A DNA stretch of 64,000 nucleotides, taken from NCBI GenBank assembly GCA_947184155.2, contig CAMXCT020000901.1, positions 62,001 through 126,000 on the forward strand, read 5' to 3'. The notes under the pieces were generated by a model that saw only the letters and a list, made by a program, of their open reading frames with translations, made no database searches and was not told the DNA's origin. Source of the DNA: Cladocopium goreaui (lineage: Eukaryota; Sar; Dinophyceae; Suessiales; Symbiodiniaceae). The translations under genes and the position numbers were made by a program. Positions 1 through 11,140 of this stretch are shown piece by piece. Each line of letters starts with the position of its first letter. Position 1 is the first letter of the stretch.

Positions 1-1816
1 TTCAGATCACTGTCAAAATATTGCAAATATTCTTCTCAGGCTGAGTGGATTATAGGGACACAGTGAATCCGAAAACGCAAGAACCGACTTGCAACAAGCG
101 CAAGAACCGCACTGCTAGCGGCTCTGGAGAAGACCACACTGACAAGCTTGTTGCAGCCTGCGGAGGCGACCGTGCAGTGGAACCCTTCATCTGGATGAAA
201 CTTTCGCTGGAATCATCTGCAATCTGCAATCCATGATCTGATTCATCTCACAGGCCCGGCCGCCACTGGGAGCGGTTCCGACTGCGCGCTGGCCACCTGA
301 GGCACTCAGCTGCTCCTGCTTACTGGCCACAGTGATTTTACTAATTAATCATGTGGTAGTTTCATGTAGTTTCCATGCAAAAGCCTCAGCACAGGCCCTG
401 ACAGGTCTTCGCTTAAGCTGCCCATGGCAGCGTCGCAAGAGCTCGCGCAGCCTACAGCTGGAGTAGGTCAGAAATGCTGGATGCAACACAGTCTGCGCAG
501 GCGTCACCATGCCATGCCACTTCTTACAAAACATTCACAAAAAGATTGATTGTCACTGATTGTCTATGTTGTCCTGGCCAGAACCGCCACTGAGTTGGAT
601 AGAAAGCTCAATAGAACAGCTGTGGAAAGGCAAGCTGCAAGCTGCTCGCTAAGGACTTGACGCCAGATTTTCTTGCTCCAGCTGTCGAACCTACGAAGGG
701 TATCGAAGGGTTCGGCATGGTTTAATCACAACAAGCGACAAATCTCACCACAATCCCAAGCGCACACCCATGGCCATGATCTGATGACAACAGCTGCAAA
801 ACCCATTGCACTCTTGTCTGCGTGATTTCCTATTTTGGACGAGGGGGTTCAGGTTGGGTGATTGTCCTGTAAACTTGATCACAAATGATCATATACAATA
901 GTTTATGAATGAGATTTGGATCATGAGCAAAATCGTGGCCACAACCGACCCTGCCAAAAATTGAAGAATGGGACACACATCTTTGCATCTGCATGCCATG
1001 GACGGGATTCTTCCTGCAATTTAAAAGGACTATTGAGGATAAGTAAGAGATTGGACAAGCCTTCGGCATGCGATACATGGTTATACATTGTGTACTTTGT
1101 GGTCTATCCCAAAGTCAGTAGTCATATCCCTTATGTGGATAGCTTGTTGGAAGACACGTTTGCCCTGCAGAGTGCAAATATACTGTAGATATTGATGTGC
1201 CGTCGAATTTTGGGCAACTTTCTTACTTTCGGTAAACAATCTGCACTCATAGTTGACTTTTGGGGACCTTTTGCAATGCCTGAATTCGAGCACCAAGAAG
1301 TTGTATCTTCCAATTTTTTTACAGAAATTAACAGGCAATGACCAAATCAAACAAGGTCTCTTTGATGAGGTCTCCCAGCTCTCAGCCATATCATGCCATA
1401 TCTGATCTTTTGGCGGTGAGTTTGGAGCCCACCTTCTGAGGTGGAAGCGGACCTGACAGAGTCTTGCAGTACATAAGTACAGTACACTCCAACAATTCAG
1501 GATATGTAAAAAAAAAATCTAGTCAGGATATAGTCTGGATATGCTGGAAGAGTCTGGGAACAAGCCGCTCAAGGGCCCCGCTGCTGTTTGCCCTTGCGGT
1601 GTCACCTTGGCATTTGATATCCAGTTGTCCTGTTGGTCATCACTTCTAGCCGCTTGGCCGCGGAATGACACAGCAAACCCCTAACGCAGACTGAGGATTC
1701 GGCAGTCATTGGTGTCGGTGCCATCCTCAATCCAGGGCCTTCAATGCAACAGATTCTCCACTCATCCTCCATTCAATTCATCCTCCATTCAATGTTTCAT
1801 GTCTGATATCATGATA
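1..1816. other. No supportable gene
   Basis: I see only short open frames on both strands without recognisable motifs or consistent splice borders. The minus strand near 1.39-1.33 kb has a short frame reading ELGDLIKETLFDLVIA that could be exonic, but nothing supports it further. Confidence 0.5.
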
Positions 1817-2030
1817 TCATGATGTTTGATGCAACCACCTCCTGATGGCATCCACTGCAATCTCTGCTGGAGATGCCTCCCGTTCCAGAATGGCTGCCAG
1901 TCTACTGTAGTAAGCCTCAAATTCATATCCAGCATTACTTATCCCTGCGCTCACTAGGACAAGCCTCGGAAAAAACCTCAGGAGCGCAAGCGTCAAGCAG
2001 TCTTTCCACAAATCTGCAACACAAGATGGT
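1817..2030 (-). CDS. Candidate 3'-terminal exon(s), unknown protein
   Basis: The minus strand carries a frame ending in a stop at the left border, with the amphipathic stretch EAYYSRLAAILEREASPAEI followed by a basic, Trp-containing tail. It is preceded at about 2.01 kb by a good acceptor-like run (TGTGTTGCAG). Just after the acceptor a second frame reads FVERLLDACAPEVFSEACPS, so two exons with a very short intron, or a single exon in one of the two frames, are possible. The protein family is not recognised. It would be the end of a gene whose earlier exons lie at higher coordinates, perhaps including the piece at 2589-2674. Confidence 0.35.
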
Positions 2031-2588
2031 CTGAACCAAAGGACACCAAAGACATCATATACAATATAGTCGTGGTTGATGGATCAAACAGAAAACGTCC
2101 CAAGTCACAGGCTGTGGGTACTGGCTGCTCTGTCGACTTGTAGCTAGCCTCCGAACATACAAATATTGATATCATCAAGTACGAAAGGAAAGGGTCACAA
2201 GCAGTGCCAATCGACATACCGATCGAGACCGTTTCGTTGTGCTTTGATACACCGAACTCTTTCTGGAAGCATTTCAAGTACAACAGGCTACATGATTGCT
2301 CGACAACAAAACAAAGCAAAACATTACCACTTGCGCACCAACAAAACAACTTCAAACCAGCCAATGGAGAGGTAGAACTCATTTAGGGTAGGCCGGTAGG
2401 CCGGTTGTGTAAGCCTTAATCTCCTTCAAGATCGTGCCAAAGAATTCATCAGTACCTCACAAGCCAAAAAGGAACCAATTTTTGATGCCATACTGTGCTG
2501 CACCATGCTGCACCCTGATCAAATCCTGTTGCATGTTTTTGGAAAGGAAACAATTTGCATCCAGCCAAACGCAGCTTGAAAGTGTCAG

Positions 2589-2674
2589 TCACAGTAGTTT
2601 AGTCTGCTCTATGTCTGCAAACTGAGAAACTTGGGATCCCAAACGCATGATTTCCTCGAAAACACACTTGTCTC
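2589..2674 (-). CDS. Candidate short exon, unknown protein
   Basis: After an acceptor-like TTGGCATTGCAG the minus strand reads GDKCVFEEIMRLGSQVSQFA and continues to a stop at 2589. The amino-acid mix is protein-like and the borders are splice-like, but no family is recognised. Because it ends in a stop it would be a terminal exon, or the stop is skipped by a donor inside it. Confidence 0.28.
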
Positions 2675-3040
2675 CTGCAATGCCAAAGAACAACCTCTTG
2701 GTCGTCTCATAAGGCTGGTCAATTCAATGTCATGCAATGATATTCGGTATCAGGATCCACCAATATCTGTATCTATCAATACCGAGCGCCGCCTAGCCCG
2801 ACCGACCAAAGTCACCATAATTTACGGTGTTTCGTGTGTGCGCGTGTGAGGTCACAAAAGCATCGTGTTTTACGGTGTTTCGTAGCCTCGGCCGATCCCA
2901 ATTTTTTGGCTGGCAAAAGTTAAAAAAAAGTAGTTTTTACGTGGTTTTTGCGTCCGCGGAGGGGTCCGGGAAGGAAAAATTGGCATCTTGGAGGTCTTTC
3001 GATAGAGATGATCTCACATACCGCGAACCTAGCCTCAACA

Positions 3041-3230
3041 TAGACCCCAAGATGGGCCAACATGGGGCCAACATGGGCCAACATAGGGCCAAGACAGGGC
3101 CAACATGGGCCAAGATAGGCTAATAGGGCCAACATAGAGCCGACATAGGGCAACATAGGCCCAACCTCGGCCCAAGATAGGCCCAAGATGGGCCCAACCT
3201 GGCCCAACATGGACCCAAGGGCGGCCCTTT
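3041..3230. repeat. GGGCCAACAT minisatellite
   Basis: A degenerate short tandem repeat of about 10-12 bp, built on GGGCCAACAT and GGCCCAAGAT, runs through this stretch. On the minus strand it translates as a GPMLAHVG-like pattern, a by-product of the repeat rather than evidence for a protein. Confidence 0.8.
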
Positions 3231-4389
3231 AATCTGGTATGGTCTGAGATATCGCCAACATAGCCTCAACATGAGCGCAGCATGGTCCCTACACTGACTT
3301 CAGGCCGTTTCTCTGCCGGCGCCCGGCTGTCAGGCGTAAGCCCTCTTTGAAACGTCTCATGACTTCGCCGGCCTTGCAACTTCTCCTGGCTAGGCCTTTT
3401 CCCTTGTCTGGCATCCAAGCCTAGCATGTTGGGCTCAGTCTGCAAGCGCAGCATTCCCAGCATTCCTAGCATGCCTGCGGATGGAGCTTCGACGGTCACC
3501 TGCAGTGAGCAAAAGTCACCGCACTTCAGAGTCCAAGATCTGCAAAGATTGTTTTAAAGGATTTAAAGGGCCCAAGCAAAAGCAGATGTTAAAATCATGC
3601 AAAAAAATCGTAGAGGGGCTGAGCTTGTTTGTTGCGAACCTCTGGTCGAATTGCCGGCCGGAGGCAGGGTGCTGAGTGTCCTGAAAGCACATGCAAATCA
3701 TCAGTGATATGGAATCAACCACTGTTGGCTGACAACTGCTGCCTGCTGAAAGAGCTCGCTTTGGAGGGCTCTGATTTCTCGCTTGTGCTGCAGCTGCCAT
3801 GTGTGCGATACGCCCTCGACCCACCAGTCTACCTGACACAGGGCAGCTTTATGCAGCTTTCCCTCGCAGCAGCTTGCTCAAAAATATGCAAGAATCACAT
3901 AGAATCACGAAGTGTATCTAAAATTATCTAAATGATGTCTTGAAATGTCTTGAATCTTGTTCGGTGCCTTGCTTGGCATGACATGGCATAGCATTGCCTA
4001 TGTGGTGGCTGTGGCCAAGCGAAGAGGTCGGTCTTTGTATTTGTGGAGTTGAGTGTTTCACGGCGACCATGGCAGCAGCAAAACCCTGAGCGTTGGAAGC
4101 GAATGCAGATAAAGGCAGAAGTGAATTTGATGGCAGCCCTGGCAGCACACATCTTCCAGGCCACCTGTGATGCCAACTTTGTAGCAGCAGCTGACTGCGG
4201 TCTCGTCCTGCATAATGTGGATACGATTTCTGACGACATGCTCAAAAATTGTAAATGTCTTTTGTATTCTTTTGTTGTGCTTTCTTGCAAGTCCGATGAT
4301 CAGAAGATGCCATGCTCGTTAAACAGCTGTTGCATCATGCAATGTCAAGCAGTTGTTGTCCTCGCTGGATATGTGGCCGTTGGCATTGA
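3231..4389. other. No clear gene; one weak open stretch
   Basis: The stretch has no recognisable gene. The plus strand around 4.10-4.25 kb is open and reads NLMAALAAHIFQATCDANFV followed by a patch loosely like a DUF4116 repeat. I could not find convincing splice borders, so it is noted only. Confidence 0.4.
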
Positions 4390-4580
4390 TCCAGAGAGTC
4401 CGACCGGCACAGCGGATACAGGGCGAATTCTGGCTTGACTTGGCTTGCTGCCGCTGCCATCCATCTTGTCGCTGTTCTCAACCTTGTCATCCGGGACCTG
4501 TCACAAGAGCGGGACAAACACGTGGAGTCCGTTGGATCTTTCACGATGACAGTCATCGCCGTCGCCCTAACAGATGGCAG
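4390..4580 (+). CDS. Candidate exon, unknown protein
   Basis: A plus-strand frame reads LTWLAAAAIHLVAVLNLVIR, then a charged segment and TMTVIAVALTDG, ending at a donor-like GGCAG^GTGTTC. The first part is hydrophobic enough to be a membrane helix or a helical-repeat core. A further acceptor-like border lies at about 4.69 kb, followed by AGDLLVIKDNLKK, but the reading phases do not join cleanly, so no gene model is offered. Confidence 0.33.
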
Positions 4581-4880
4581 GTGTTCTCCTCATGCCACGA
4601 TCTCTGATCCAAAAGAGACCATCAACATGCTTCTTTCAGTCACCCTGTGCTAGTTTGCTCCTCGACTCTACTTTTCTCCCTTCCAGACGCTGGTGACCTA
4701 CTGGTCATCAAAGATAATTTGAAAAAACGGTATGCTCTATAGTAAGATATCTTAAAGGAAAACAATGGAAAATCGAGTTGCGTGGAATCATCGGTAGAAT
4801 TATGGAGTAGCTATGCATTACGGACAAATACTCATGGTATTGAAATGGTATTGACATCTACTGATGTCCCGTGTCTGCAG

Positions 4881-4997
4881 GTTCAGGCCTCAACCGCACG
4901 ACGCACCAATGTAGCAGCTTGGGAAGCGGAGCTGGGACGTGATACAGGGCGCATGGTCAAAGTCGTTCCAAACCGCAGTGTCCTCAGAGAAATCTGA
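4881..4997 (+). CDS. Candidate 3'-terminal exon, unknown protein
   Basis: Directly after an acceptor-like GTGTCTGCAG the plus strand stays open as VQASTARRTNVAAWEAELGR and continues to a stop at 4997. The composition (charged, Ala and Val rich, no low complexity) is typical of coding sequence, and the acceptor is the best in this neighbourhood. It may be the last exon of the gene that includes 4390-4580. No family is recognised. Confidence 0.38.
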   Translation, partial: VQASTARRTNVAAWEAELGRDTGRMVKVVPNRSVLREI

Positions 4998-6210
4998 CAA
5001 CATCTGAGAATTGTTTGCAGAACGGATAGGATGTCATGGTGTGTGAGTGTGATGGAAGTTGTTACCAGCTCTACATCTGACATTTGCAACTGAACTCAGA
5101 GAGCCTGTCATTCTGTCTTCATCCTAAGGCTCCCACGCCGCCTGCATTTTCTGAGGCATAATGTTGCCACAACTTGCGCTCAGGAATGAACCTTCCCAAA
5201 GTTTGCTGATGTTTGCTGCAAGGGCGGGTCTACTTGAGTCTGCTTGGCACAAAAGCAGAGACATTCGATCGTCATCCCTTTGAGTTGTTCTCATGATGAG
5301 TCCAAGCAAGAACAAGAATGTGCATTCTTGTCAGGTCTTGTTTGGAGCAAAGTCCAGTAATTTTTGTCAAGCTGTCCTAGCGGTCCTAGCGGTCGTAGCA
5401 TCGGATTAGCATCGAATGTGTTTTCCGTCCAATTGCAGCTGGCTTGGGCCATCGGGCCATTGGGGTTCATTCATGTTGGTTCATGTTGGTTCTACCTCCT
5501 TGAGGTACCTGGCAGTACCTGGCAGTACCTGGTACCCCTCCCTCCAAAACCGGCAGCGATTGCTCGCCTCTTCCAGCTCCAGGCTTCCGTCCAAAGCCTG
5601 GAGGAGCCATGGCCTTTTTGGGGCGAAAGCACTGCACGCGCTGACAGTTTTTGTTGGATCTTGTGCACTACTGAAAAGTATATTCCAAATTATTCCAGAT
5701 TATATATTCCAATATATTCCACAATTCAACAGTCAACAATAGACAACAGCCATAAATCGGCTTTATTGTGTTTTCTGACGTGGGAAGGAATGGACGGAGA
5801 AGTTGTGCTGCTGCCTCTGCAAATTTAGGAGATTACAGTTAATTATCTGAAAAGCATTTAGATGAAACAGGCTTGCAGGGCTGAGAAATGGCTGCTATAC
5901 TAAGCCTGAGCATGCAAATCAATGGATTCATGCAAACCAAGCGTTTCTCTTGACAACGCCGAGGTTTGGCAAGCGATGCTGGCCTTTTTTGGCATACTTA
6001 ATACTGATTCCAGCGATGCCCCACAAACGATGGACTTGACAGTCTCCCCCAGACTGATGCCATCTGACGCCATCTGTACATTGACATGTACTCCCAATAT
6101 CTCCCAATGACATGTTGGCTTAGTGCAAGCCAAAGTGTCAACCCACTTGAGGCAAGGACCGCTTGAAAGCCTTGATCCCCACACTCCACGCGGTGAAACA
6201 AAGAGCAGTT
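4998..6210. other. No firm gene; several open stretches
   Basis: Open frames at about 5.55-5.68 kb on the plus strand and at 5.90-6.11 kb on both strands have protein-like composition but lack decisive splice borders. The 5.90-6.11 kb piece is open in both directions, so even its strand is uncertain. Confidence 0.35.
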
Positions 6211-6456
6211 TGACTGCAAGTCAAACCTCCTATCTTGGGTGCTCTTTTTGGAACACTGCCTGCTCTGGCAAGTGCATTGAGCAGCTACGCTTGGAGTCAC
6301 ACTCTGAAACTCACGTTCGGCGAATCTTCGAAGCTGGGCTACCGCTGGCCTGGCATGCGCGAAGCGGACAGAATGAAACCGGTCCGAGAACCACATGGTG
6401 TGAAGCATCTAACAACGGTGGATGAAGAAAAGACTCGCTTTAGCAGGATCCAATAG
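6211..6456 (+). CDS. Candidate 3'-terminal exon with a hydrophobic segment
   Basis: The plus strand is open from about 6211 and reads VKPPILGALFGTLPALASAL, then SYAWSHTLKLTFG, then a basic tail through to a stop at 6456. The first 20 residues could be a transmembrane helix and the rest a soluble, basic C-terminus. This fits the end of an organelle or membrane protein, but no family is recognised. The 5' border is an acceptor-like GACTGCAAG. Confidence 0.42.
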
Positions 6457-6769
6457 ACCCACAAACACAACTCCGGTTTCCAGACCTGAAATCAGGCATT
6501 TGTAGAAAATATATGATGATTGAAGGGAGTGTTTATTTAATGCGTCTCTCTGTGATGTGTATGTAGATCAATCTAAAACCAGGGTTTCGGGAGTACGTTT
6601 ATCAAGGCTGGTTGGCACAAAAAAATGTTCAGAAAAGCTGCCATTGGTGTGGCAGGCTGTCGAGCTCCGTTCGCAGCCTCTCCAAGCAGACAGGGCAAGT
6701 CAAAAATCCAAGGCGGAACTCTTCGGACATACCCATCTACAATCATCTATATTACTATGACTATGTATA

Positions 6770-6850
6770 TATGTATATACATATATATATATATATACGT
6801 ATTACCAAATCTATATATTACTATTGTATATTATATATATACATAGATTA
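6770..6850. repeat. AT-rich microsatellite
   Basis: A run of (TA)n, TATAC and TATATAT units with no coding value. Confidence 0.8.
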
Positions 6851-7148
6851 CATAGAGTAATAACATTGCATAATTTACAGTAGATACAGAATGATAGTGA
6901 CATTTGTGTACACACACATGATGAGCTGCCTGGTTGGGCCGCTTTCGCAAGAACGGATTGGACTGCACCCGGGGAGCTGCCACCTGCCAATCAAATCGGT
7001 GGAAGTCGAATCTCAAAGCTCGACTGCGCATCCGACCGGTCTGACCTCAGCCTCTTTCTGCAGCTTTTCTCCAGTTTTTGCAGGTGAGGCAGCCGAGGCA
7101 GCCGAGGTCGCTGACTTTGTCTCGGCTCTTGCCGCAGCATCCACGGCT

Positions 7149-7207
7149 GGTGCGCTTGGTGCACTTGGTGCGCTTGGTGCGCTTGGTGCGCTTGGTGCGC
7201 TTGGTGG
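7149..7207. repeat. 9-bp minisatellite (GGTGCGCTT)
   Basis: About six head-to-tail copies of GGTGCGCTT/GGTGCACTT. The period is a multiple of three, so the array can be read as Gly-Ala-Leu repeats on the plus strand or His-Gln-Ala repeats on the minus strand. The plus strand around it (CSFSPVFAGEAAEAAEVADF before the repeat) could be an exon, but nothing else supports that. Confidence 0.75.
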
Positions 7208-8359
7208 CTCTGCAGTTGACCTGGCAAAGGGTCAATGCGTAAGTGGTTTTGTTGCTACCCATTCAGCATGGAAATGTTTCTTTGAATGCTCAAGTGGCTT
7301 GTTGCATCTTGCTGCATTTTGTTCTTGTTGCCCTGTGAATCACTTGGCAGGCGCACAATGTCGGAGTCTTGGCATCCGTCTGCTTTCCTGTGCAATATCA
7401 AAGTCACTCAAGGCATTAGATTTCAGCTCAACATATGTACGATTGAGCATCCAGTGTCTTTGGCCAAGGGCATGCGCCTTCTATCTTTATTTCTCTGCCG
7501 TGTTTGCGATGTACTGGCAGGCACGCAACACTCCACGTGCGCTTTCCCTTCACACTTAAGAGTCACCTAGCAGTGCTTATGTAACTTAGCAGACTTTGCC
7601 ACGGAAGTTGCAGGGAAATTGCAGGTGCGGATAGGTGCAGCTAAGATTCCCTCAAACTCTCCAGGCCGAAACAGAGGTGGAGCTGATGGAGCTGCTGGAG
7701 CTGCTGGAGCTGGTGGAACTCCAAGGCTCTCCATCCTGCTTAAAAAACCACCGTTGCAGTTGCAATCCGTTGACCATGCAGAATCTTGTCATCGTTTGTG
7801 AGGGGTTGAACACCAGGGGAATGCATACATAATGCGACATGGTACTGCATCAAGGGTCGGCTGCACTGAAGCTGCATTTAGATTGACAATGAATGATCCA
7901 TGCCTCTTGTTACAGAGCGAAGTAATCTCATCAGCCAGCTTGTATTGCTTAGCGCTCTCGGCAAGTTTGCACGCCATTTCCAACACCTGGAGACGGGCTT
8001 TGCATCAAATCAATCTCAGCACTAAAGGACTCAAAGGTTTCAGTTCGGTAATGAGTAGTACAAATAGGCCTTTGAGTCAAACCAAGTTTCGGCACAGAAT
8101 CACTGCGTCAAGCATCTTCAATAGCACCCAACAGCACACAATTGCTTGCCCATAGAGAGAGAGAGAGTTTGTCTGTTCCAAATCTGAGTGTTGCAACGTC
8201 CAAAAGATTGGATCAGTCCAATCCCATTTTGCATATCAGCTGAGTGTCTGATTTGTTGAACTGCACAAGATGTGTCTGTACTCTGTATGATAACAAAATA
8301 AATACATACTGATACAATATACCGCTATGATCAGCTATGCTATGTACAAATCTCCACCA
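7208..8359. other. No supportable gene
   Basis: Short open frames only. A small GCTGCTGGA trinucleotide-like patch lies at about 7.68-7.72 kb and a short (GA)n at about 8.16 kb. The right edge is the 3' flank of the gene at 8360-9349. Confidence 0.5.
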
Positions 8360-9349
8360 TCAAGGAGTGGCAGAGTCCTGAAGCTCCTGCTTGTGCTCGA
8401 GAATCTTCTGCCGTTCTTGAAGGAACTCACGTGCCATTTGGTCTTCGCCAGCTTTCAAAGACTTTTCAGCTTTTCTGTACAACTCCTTCGCTTGTTTATC
8501 CAAGGCTTTCAACTTCTCCTCTTGCCGCTGTACCCGTCTTTCTTCACCTTCCATCATTCTCTGAAGGCTGGCTTGAGACTTTGATCGAGCCTCAAGAAAC
8601 TCACGGGCTGAAGTTTCGTCGCCTTGTTTCAAAGCCTCCTCAGCTTTGACGTAAAGATCATCAATCTGTGCTTTCAGCTTCTTCTGTTTATCTGCCACAC
8701 TGTCACGAAGCCGCTGCAGTTCATCAGTGAATCCCACCGGCTGTGGTGCGTGTGGTGGGAGTTCCGAGGTGCTCGCACTGGAATGATCAAAGTCTGACTC
8801 TTTGGTCTCCTTTGTCGCTGACGGAAGCGGTTCCTTTGCTGTTGGTCTGGGAGGATTTGGAGGTCTTGTTTCAGCAGCCTTCTTTGGGACTTTGGTTACT
8901 TTGGTTGCCTCTGTATCAGCTTCCAGGTCTTGTGTGGCTTTGCTCTTGCCCTTTGGAGAGTTCTCCGCGTCTTCGGTCTCGTCTACCTCCAAGGCGTCCA
9001 ATGCATCATTCAAGACCGGACCGATTTTTGAAGCCACCTGTGAGCCAACTACAGCCCCCAAAGGACCAGCGATCATGCCCCCGATCACAGCACCACCAAC
9101 ACCTGCAGTTCCTTCCGCTTTCTTCTCCTCAAACCACTTCTGCACACCTGTCGGGCCTTTGTCATCTTTGCCTTTGGCACGCCTCCTCGTTAAAGCCACG
9201 AGAGGCAGTAAGGCAGTGGCAGCGCTGGTTTTGCAGACACCAAACGCTGTACTCCGTGGCTGGAATTTCTCTGCCCTGTGTTGTTTTGGAACTCCATTCA
9301 GCGGTCTCAGCGTTGACGGCGGCAAGGAATGCCAAACAAGGCCAGCCAT
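8360..9349 (-). CDS. Glycine-zipper and coiled-coil protein, intronless
   Basis: An intact single-exon frame of 329 codons. The start is the first in-frame ATG; the open frame extends upstream but without another ATG. Residues 1-60 are basic and Ser/Thr/Pro rich with a hydrophobic patch (TSAATALLPLVAL), like an organelle-targeting leader. Residues 80-105 form a glycine-zipper (GGAVIGGMIAGPLGAVVGSQ) able to pack into or onto a membrane. Residues 121-205 are an acidic, Pro/Lys-rich linker. Residues 207-325 are a charged coiled coil with two copies of LYxKAExxLKxGxxxxAREFL (about 225-259 and 280-317), a pattern reminiscent of PspA/IM30 helices, though I cannot claim homology. It probably acts at an organelle membrane; the function is unknown. 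It is the most secure host gene in the window. Confidence 0.8.
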   Translation of the reverse strand: MAGLVWHSLPPSTLRPLNGVPKQHRAEKFQPRSTAFGVCKTSAATALLPLVALTRRRAKGKDDKGPTGVQKWFEEKKAEGTAGVGGAVIGGMIAGPLGAVVGSQVASKIGPVLNDALDALEVDETEDAENSPKGKSKATQDLEADTEATKVTKVPKKAAETRPPNPPRPTAKEPLPSATKETKESDFDHSSASTSELPPHAPQPVGFTDELQRLRDSVADKQKKLKAQIDDLYVKAEEALKQGDETSAREFLEARSKSQASLQRMMEGEERRVQRQEEKLKALDKQAKELYRKAEKSLKAGEDQMAREFLQERQKILEHKQELQDSATP

Positions 9350-9583
9350 CGGGGCAGTGTGTTGGAAAAAAATCAACGCTAGTCTTCTACACACAAAAGG
9401 TTTTTGATGCTCTTTGAGAATGACATGAATCTTGAATCTATGCACCGCTGAAAATCGGACCCCCAATGGACAAAACTGAGACAAATGTGTGGTTTATATG
9501 ATTTTATATATAACTCGTAGCTGAAAACTGTTGGTGTATCAATCAATACAGCCAACAAAGTTCAAGAGTGCGATGCACACTTC

Positions 9584-9760
9584 TCATTCATTCAGTGTAA
9601 GGTAGGCAGTGCCCCCATCTTGCAAAGCAGCATTCAGTGTTGCTTTACCCATGTCACAGAGAGCAACTCGGCTCTTGCTAAACATGCCAAATGACATGGA
9701 AAAGATGCCGGCCATCCAGAAAATAGAACTCGCGGACTTTGGGGATTGGTCTGGTTGACA
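9584..9760 (-). CDS. Candidate 3'-terminal exon of a second minus-strand gene
   Basis: The minus strand is open to a stop at 9584 and reads SIFWMAGIFSMSFGMFSKSR, then VALCDMGKATLNAALQDGGT and YLTLNE. The composition is protein-like, with a hydrophobic start. It lies about 235 bp upstream of the 8360-9349 gene in the same direction and is probably the end of the gene whose other exons are at 9930-10361 and 10640-10813. No family is recognised. Confidence 0.4.
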   Translation of the reverse strand, partial: CQPDQSPKSASSIFWMAGIFSMSFGMFSKSRVALCDMGKATLNAALQDGGTAYLTLNE

Positions 9761-9929
9761 ATAGCACACGCTAATGTAAACAACATACTAGAAAGTTTAG
9801 AGACGTGCTCCAAAACAGTATTGCGCCTTGCGTTTGTGTATGATATGGTATCATGATGCGATATCGTGGTATGATTCGGTATGATCCTTTTTTAGGGCGC
9901 ACAACTTTTACAAGTACTGTTGTTCTGAA

Positions 9930-10361
9930 GCCATGACATGTTTGCCCACGCAGGCAAAGATTCCAATTTGCAGCCTTGTCCCCACCGTTCACCTTTGCCA
10001 AATAGAACCTTCTGGAGGTGATGGTGGCAGACAACTCAAGCAATGAGCTCAAAATGTCCAAAGCGTGCATCAAACAGGTCTCTAAAGTGCAAGTAAGATC
10101 CCTGCTGAGCCACGTGATGAGCACCTCACAAAGTTGGAGTTGTGATGGTTTTCGTTTGAGAAATTTCATCAAGATCGCATAGCTGTCAAATTCCGGGGAT
10201 TGAGCTCCATGCGTTCTACCTCCCCGGATTTTGCGAAGTGAGTGAACAGCTTGAGAACAGATGTTTTGTATTTCTTCTCCACGGTCTCTACCTTGCAACT
10301 GAAAACATAGAGACGGATACCCAACATTGTAAAGGTGTCTCTCGCGGGCCAGTGGAAACAA
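9930..10361 (-). CDS. Candidate internal exon(s), unknown helical protein
   Basis: After an acceptor-like TTTTCAGTTGCAAG at about 10.3 kb the minus strand stays open for roughly 140 codons. It includes DSYAILMKFLKRKPSQLQLC and a long helical-looking stretch (LMHALDILSSLLELSATITS). A donor/acceptor-like site inside it (CTCAGCAG^GGATC) may split it. A second frame over the first 130 nt reads VETVEKKYKTSVLKLFTHFA and is equally plausible, so the reading frame of the first part is open. A small exon (FADVQLARFLQSRLAE) probably lies at about 10.39-10.44 kb between CTTAGAG and AAG^GT borders. Confidence 0.4.
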
Positions 10362-10639
10362 AAAAAAATGACCTTGAAACCTTCAGCCAAGCGGCTCTGG
10401 AGGAATCTTGCAAGTTGGACGTCAGCAAAGCCTCTAAGCACATGTTGTTCACACACAAAGATATCAGAACTCAAGCCAAATATAGCCAAATTCCGACAAA
10501 CTCATGGAAAATGCATGGGAATGAATCAAGGTCAGCAATGCGAAGATGCATCATGCTCCAATTGTGCTCAAAAGACTGGCATAAGCGCACTGCAATCTGC
10601 CTGAATTTTCTACTCAAATCGTGTAAGTGGCCTCACCTG

Positions 10640-10813
10640 CTGGTGTCGTAGCAACAACTGCTCCTGGAAGGTAAACTCAATGGCTTCTCCGCCAGAAGGG
10701 AATGCACCAAGTGGCATAAACCAAGGGATCGCCCTCGTCGGCTTTAAGCCTCGCCACAAGATCCCCTCCTCCGCAGCACAAACCTTTTTCCAAGGCAAAC
10801 CTTTTTCCAACAT
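10640..10813 (-). CDS. Candidate first coding exon of the 9.6-10.8 kb gene
   Basis: The minus strand reads from an ATG at 10813 through MLEKGLPWKKVCAAEEGILW and FPSGGEAIEFTFQEQLLLRH to a strong donor, CACCAGCAG^GTGAGG. The clean donor and the protein-like composition support an exon. Two other frames are also partly open, so the choice is not certain. The function is unknown. Confidence 0.42.
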
Positions 10814-10969
10814 ACGGTAACAGCAGATGCAGAGCAGGTGAATGCTGCAAAGATTCTAACCAAAGTCTAATCTTTCTTGATTCTTCCTTGACTTTCTCAT
10901 CTCAAACTCTCTGCATTCTCTGAGAGGACCTCCCGCCTTCACCTTGCTAATTCCAGATTTGGGTATCAA

Positions 10970-11140
10970 ATGGATTCAAAATGCTATCAACCTGAACTTG
11001 TTGGAGACTTGACTCAGGACAACAGTGATTGGCCTCCAAATCCAAACTCTGCAGCTGCAGTATGGACTTCTCCAGCGATGACCTACCAACAGTTTGAACA
11101 TCTCAAGTTGCTCAAGACTTCCAGTATAGATCGGGTATGA
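10970..11140 (+). CDS. Small open frame of 56 codons, unknown
   Basis: A short plus-strand frame begins at the first ATG after an in-frame stop and ends in TGA. It reads MDSKCYQPELVGDLTQDNSD, then WPPNPNSAAAVWTSPAMTYQ and FEHLKLLKTSS. The polar, Asn/Pro/Gln-rich composition without repeats is protein-like. It could be a small protein or a first exon, because CGG^GTATGA near its end resembles a donor. It diverges from the minus-strand exon starting at 10813. Confidence 0.33.
   Translation: MDSKCYQPELVGDLTQDNSDWPPNPNSAAAVWTSPAMTYQQFEHLKLLKTSSIDRV

Noticed and set aside
2920-3210. Minus-strand frame with GPMLAHVG repeats as a structural protein
   Set aside because: It is wholly explained by the GGGCCAACAT minisatellite, and the flanks show no coding signal.
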